This document shows positions 61,361-64,000 of a stretch of DNA of 64,000 nt, in pieces; within the stretch, counting starts at the first letter, position 1, and each line of letters begins with the position of its first letter. The notes below the pieces were generated by a model. That model did no database searches, had not been told where the DNA came from, and saw nothing but the letters and a program-made list of their open reading frames with translations. Source of the DNA: Pegea sp. RAD2-039 (lineage: Eukaryota; Chordata; Thaliacea; Salpida; Salpidae); the NCBI GenBank assembly GCA_034620365.1, contig JAQGEQ010000332.1, positions 682,001-746,000 on the forward strand, written 5' to 3'. The position numbers and the translations under genes are program-made.

Positions 61361-64000
61361 CAAATTGAATCAAAATATACCTTCCTTGAGTTTGTGTCTT
61401 CTATCACTTCATCAGATGTTATGCTATTGTACATCTCTTTTCTACTTGCTTTTTGCGCTTGTTAAAAATGGAAAGTTTAATCAAAAGGATGTTTGACGTT
61501 TAGCAGCTAATTGAGAACTTTGACACGTTAGAACATTGTGACATGAAACTAGCTTCTCTAAACCTAGGCAACTGCTGTGACTATTAATACGTTAATGACG
61601 TAAAGTACTTTTCGGAAGTGGTACATCTATTCAATAATTAACTTTCAAATTTTATAAAATAAGAAGTATTTTGACATTATTAATTGCGATAGATTAATTG
61701 GTAAAGTATTTTTTAGATAAGGTAAATCGAAGAAGAAAAATTTATTTGAATACATTCGAATTTTATGAAAAGTTCAATGAACTTGAAAGATTGGGCAATT
61801 TTACCGGTTTCAAAAACTTTAGCTGTAAGTATAATATACTTAAACCATTTTTTTATATGTGACAGTTTGTTTTGCTTTCACTGTTTTACTTTTGACTGAA
61901 TAACCTTCAACGTTTTACCAATGTTTCCTTTCTTTATGACTGCTTTTGAACTTTTAAATAATCATTGGAAAGAAACTTTATCTTTGACATGAGGTCTGGC
62001 ATACTTTTTTTCACTCAAAAACTAATCTTTGTATTTATTTTCAAAGTCAATCTTAGAAATAGAAATACACAGTTGTTGATATTTTTTGGATAATATGAAA
62101 TTTTAGAATTAAATAAACAAATTTAAATCCGAGAAAACATTATCATTGCCAAAATGATTCTTCTGTAAGCAATCTTATGACAATTACAGTTTCTTATGAA
62201 AAAATTGCATTTTGAAATCCTTTAAAATTTAAGAATATGACATCCGGCAAAAAGGTAACATACGATCAGCTATCATCAATAGATAATAGAAACGGAAATA
62301 CTTTTTTTATATACATAAATGTGAATATTGAAAATGTCTCCACCTGGGCTCGAACCCGGTACTTCCAAGCTAGAAGTACTTTGTAGCTAGGTGTAGTAAC
62401 CGCTTCGCCGCCAAGCATGAATTTTGAAAATGTTAAAGGATATATATTTTTAACAACATTTGCTGATATAATTGCAGAGCCAAAAGAACTTTTTTTTATT
62501 AATAACCCTAGTAAAGAAATTTGGAAAAGTAGTATTATATTTCTAAATTATTTTTACAATTCTTTCAGTTATTGGTTTTGCCTATTGTACGTAGTTATGT
62601 GAATTTACTTGTTTCACGTTTGATGCTTATAGAACATAAAAGACATTAACATTAGTCAATTTTTATTTTAGTTTTGTAAATATAAAGATAAAGAAATCCC
62701 AAAACTATTCTGCTAAAGGTTTGAGAATCAGATAAACCAAAGCCCAAGTTTTGCGAAAACTTTGTCAAACTGTATCAGGATGTTAATAATAGATAAAGTA
62801 ATTATTTATTAACATAAACGTAATTGTCTAAATAGAACATGATAACAAGGAACTTTTATTACTACAATTGTGACCTCAAAGTTGTCTGAGTAACAAAGCA
62901 CATGTTTTTAAATCAAAGTATATCAGAAATTATTTGTTGACTGCAAACTTTTTCAAACTGATTTTAAAAAACTGGTTGAAATTTAAGAAAAAGACATGTA
63001 TTTATAAGGAAACTTTCTTATTTTATCAGAATATCTTTGTTGGTCATTAACGTTTGTTAAACACGGCCCCCTGGTATTGGTGAGGTTAAAATAACTACAG
63101 TCAACTTTGTTACCTCATTTTTTTTTTAGATAAAATGAATGATATCTCAAACAAAAGTGCAAAATAAAATCGAATTATTTGTATATTACTGGATGAAGTT
63201 GCCTGTAATACTTATAAATGATACTACGTCGCCGAAAGGTACGTTTTATTTGCTAGTTAATAGAATTATAAATGCACACAATACCAAGATGCAGACACCA
63301 GAACCTCATAGGAGTGATTTAATATATAACAAATTAATATATAATAAATTGATTTCTGATTTCTTTTAGTTAAACATCAAACTAAACCCAACTTTGTAAA
63401 ACAGCATAAAATAAAGTAAAATTAACTAAGTAAAAGGATTATTAAATTAACATATGTTAAATGAAATTTTTCTGTGAAAGGTTCTTTCCCTACTTGCTCA
63501 ATGGTGAAAGCCTCTGTAGGCAGCTTTTTAACGTTTAAGATATCATCAACATATTATATTTAAATGTTATATTAAAGTAAACAACTTTCTAAATTTAGTT
63601 AAATATTCTATCTTTAAAAATTTGTTTCAATAATCCAATCTTTAAAGTTGAATTTTTATAAACTGATAATTAACTTTGAACAAACTTATTAAAACCAGAA
63701 AGGTAGGTCTTCGACTAATATAAATAGTCTTTTTTTAAAACAAAAATAAACAATTTTCTGCAAAAATTAACTTAAAAGAATTAATCGTCTAAACAATTTT
63801 AGCAAATAACTCACTAAACTTCATGATTTCAACTTGATTTAGATTTTACCAATAAGACAAAAAAAAATTTATGATTGTTCTTTGTAAAAGCATATAGTAG
63901 CATTGTACGCTGTTTAATTAAGTAAATGGCTAAAAATAACTTTTTAAAACTCACAAATTTTAGACTTGGTTTGTTCTATATATACGCTATCTTTGCTACA
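61360..64000 (+). repeat. S, X and R block, direct duplicate (8381-bp step)
   Basis: Colinear with 52985-55615 to the end of the window. The 61-codon frame at 62417 is identical to that at 54036 and exactly 8381 bp away. The frame at 63139-63369 is an X-segment reading whose relatives at 54836 and 45690 are interrupted. The block continues beyond the window. Confidence 0.8.
62308..62417 (-). mobile_element. SINE family 1 with the same internal deletion
   Basis: It carries the same internal deletion of about 65 bp as the SINE at 53928-54036, so both descend from one deleted copy through the 8381-bp-spaced duplication and are not separate insertions. Confidence 0.8.

Noticed and set aside
63139..63369. 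76-codon ORF with an NDTTSPKGTFYLLVNRIINA stretch
   Set aside because: Paralogous segments at 54780-54980 and 45640-45800 have stops or shifts upstream and the older copy loses the frame. No family recognised.

Overview
This window looks like a gene-poor, strongly AT-rich stretch of an animal (metazoan) genome that is almost entirely repeats. I judge GC at roughly 28-30% by eye. The evidence for a metazoan is eukaryotic: tRNA-derived SINEs with pol III A and B boxes, decayed non-LTR retrotransposon coding sequence, a possible terminal exon with an AATAAA signal, and no operon structure, ribosome binding sites or dense coding. AT-richness plus CR1-like LINE remnants would suit a Hydra-type cnidarian, but that is a guess, not something the sequence proves.

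Layout. (1) 1-2675 is mostly featureless AT-rich DNA. It holds the one credible host coding segment, an open frame ending at 2375 that encodes a C-terminal ubiquitin-like domain, most like that of tubulin-folding cofactor E or its relatives. (2) 2675-22400 is an array of four large tandem copies with a step of about 4645 bp. Each copy carries a decayed CR1/jockey-type reverse transcriptase, one tRNA-derived SINE, a SINE fragment, and a second GC-richer tRNA-headed element. The left part of the first copy and the right part of the last copy are diverged, while everything between is nearly identical. That is the signature of amplification by unequal exchange. Two SINE insertions differ between the diverged and amplified parts. 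(3) 22400-25500 is AT-rich DNA of unknown nature with one unidentified 91-codon ORF. (4) 25500-64000 is a mosaic of one unnamed repeat superfamily in direct, inverted and tandem copies. Its parts are an arm with a conserved TTACGTCATC block, a foldback core of about 200 bp between inverted arms, a spacer block, and an X/S block with its own SINE insertion. It includes a 1260-bp tandem array (2.5 copies), multi-kb inverted repeats, and an 8381-bp-spaced direct duplication.

Functionally there is no pathway here. Apart from the ubiquitin-like exon, the short open frames lie inside repeats and show disrupted frames in sister copies. The interest lies in the repeat architecture: a foldback-type, apparently non-autonomous repeat family with conserved CRE-like palindromes, and a reconstructable history of segmental amplification.
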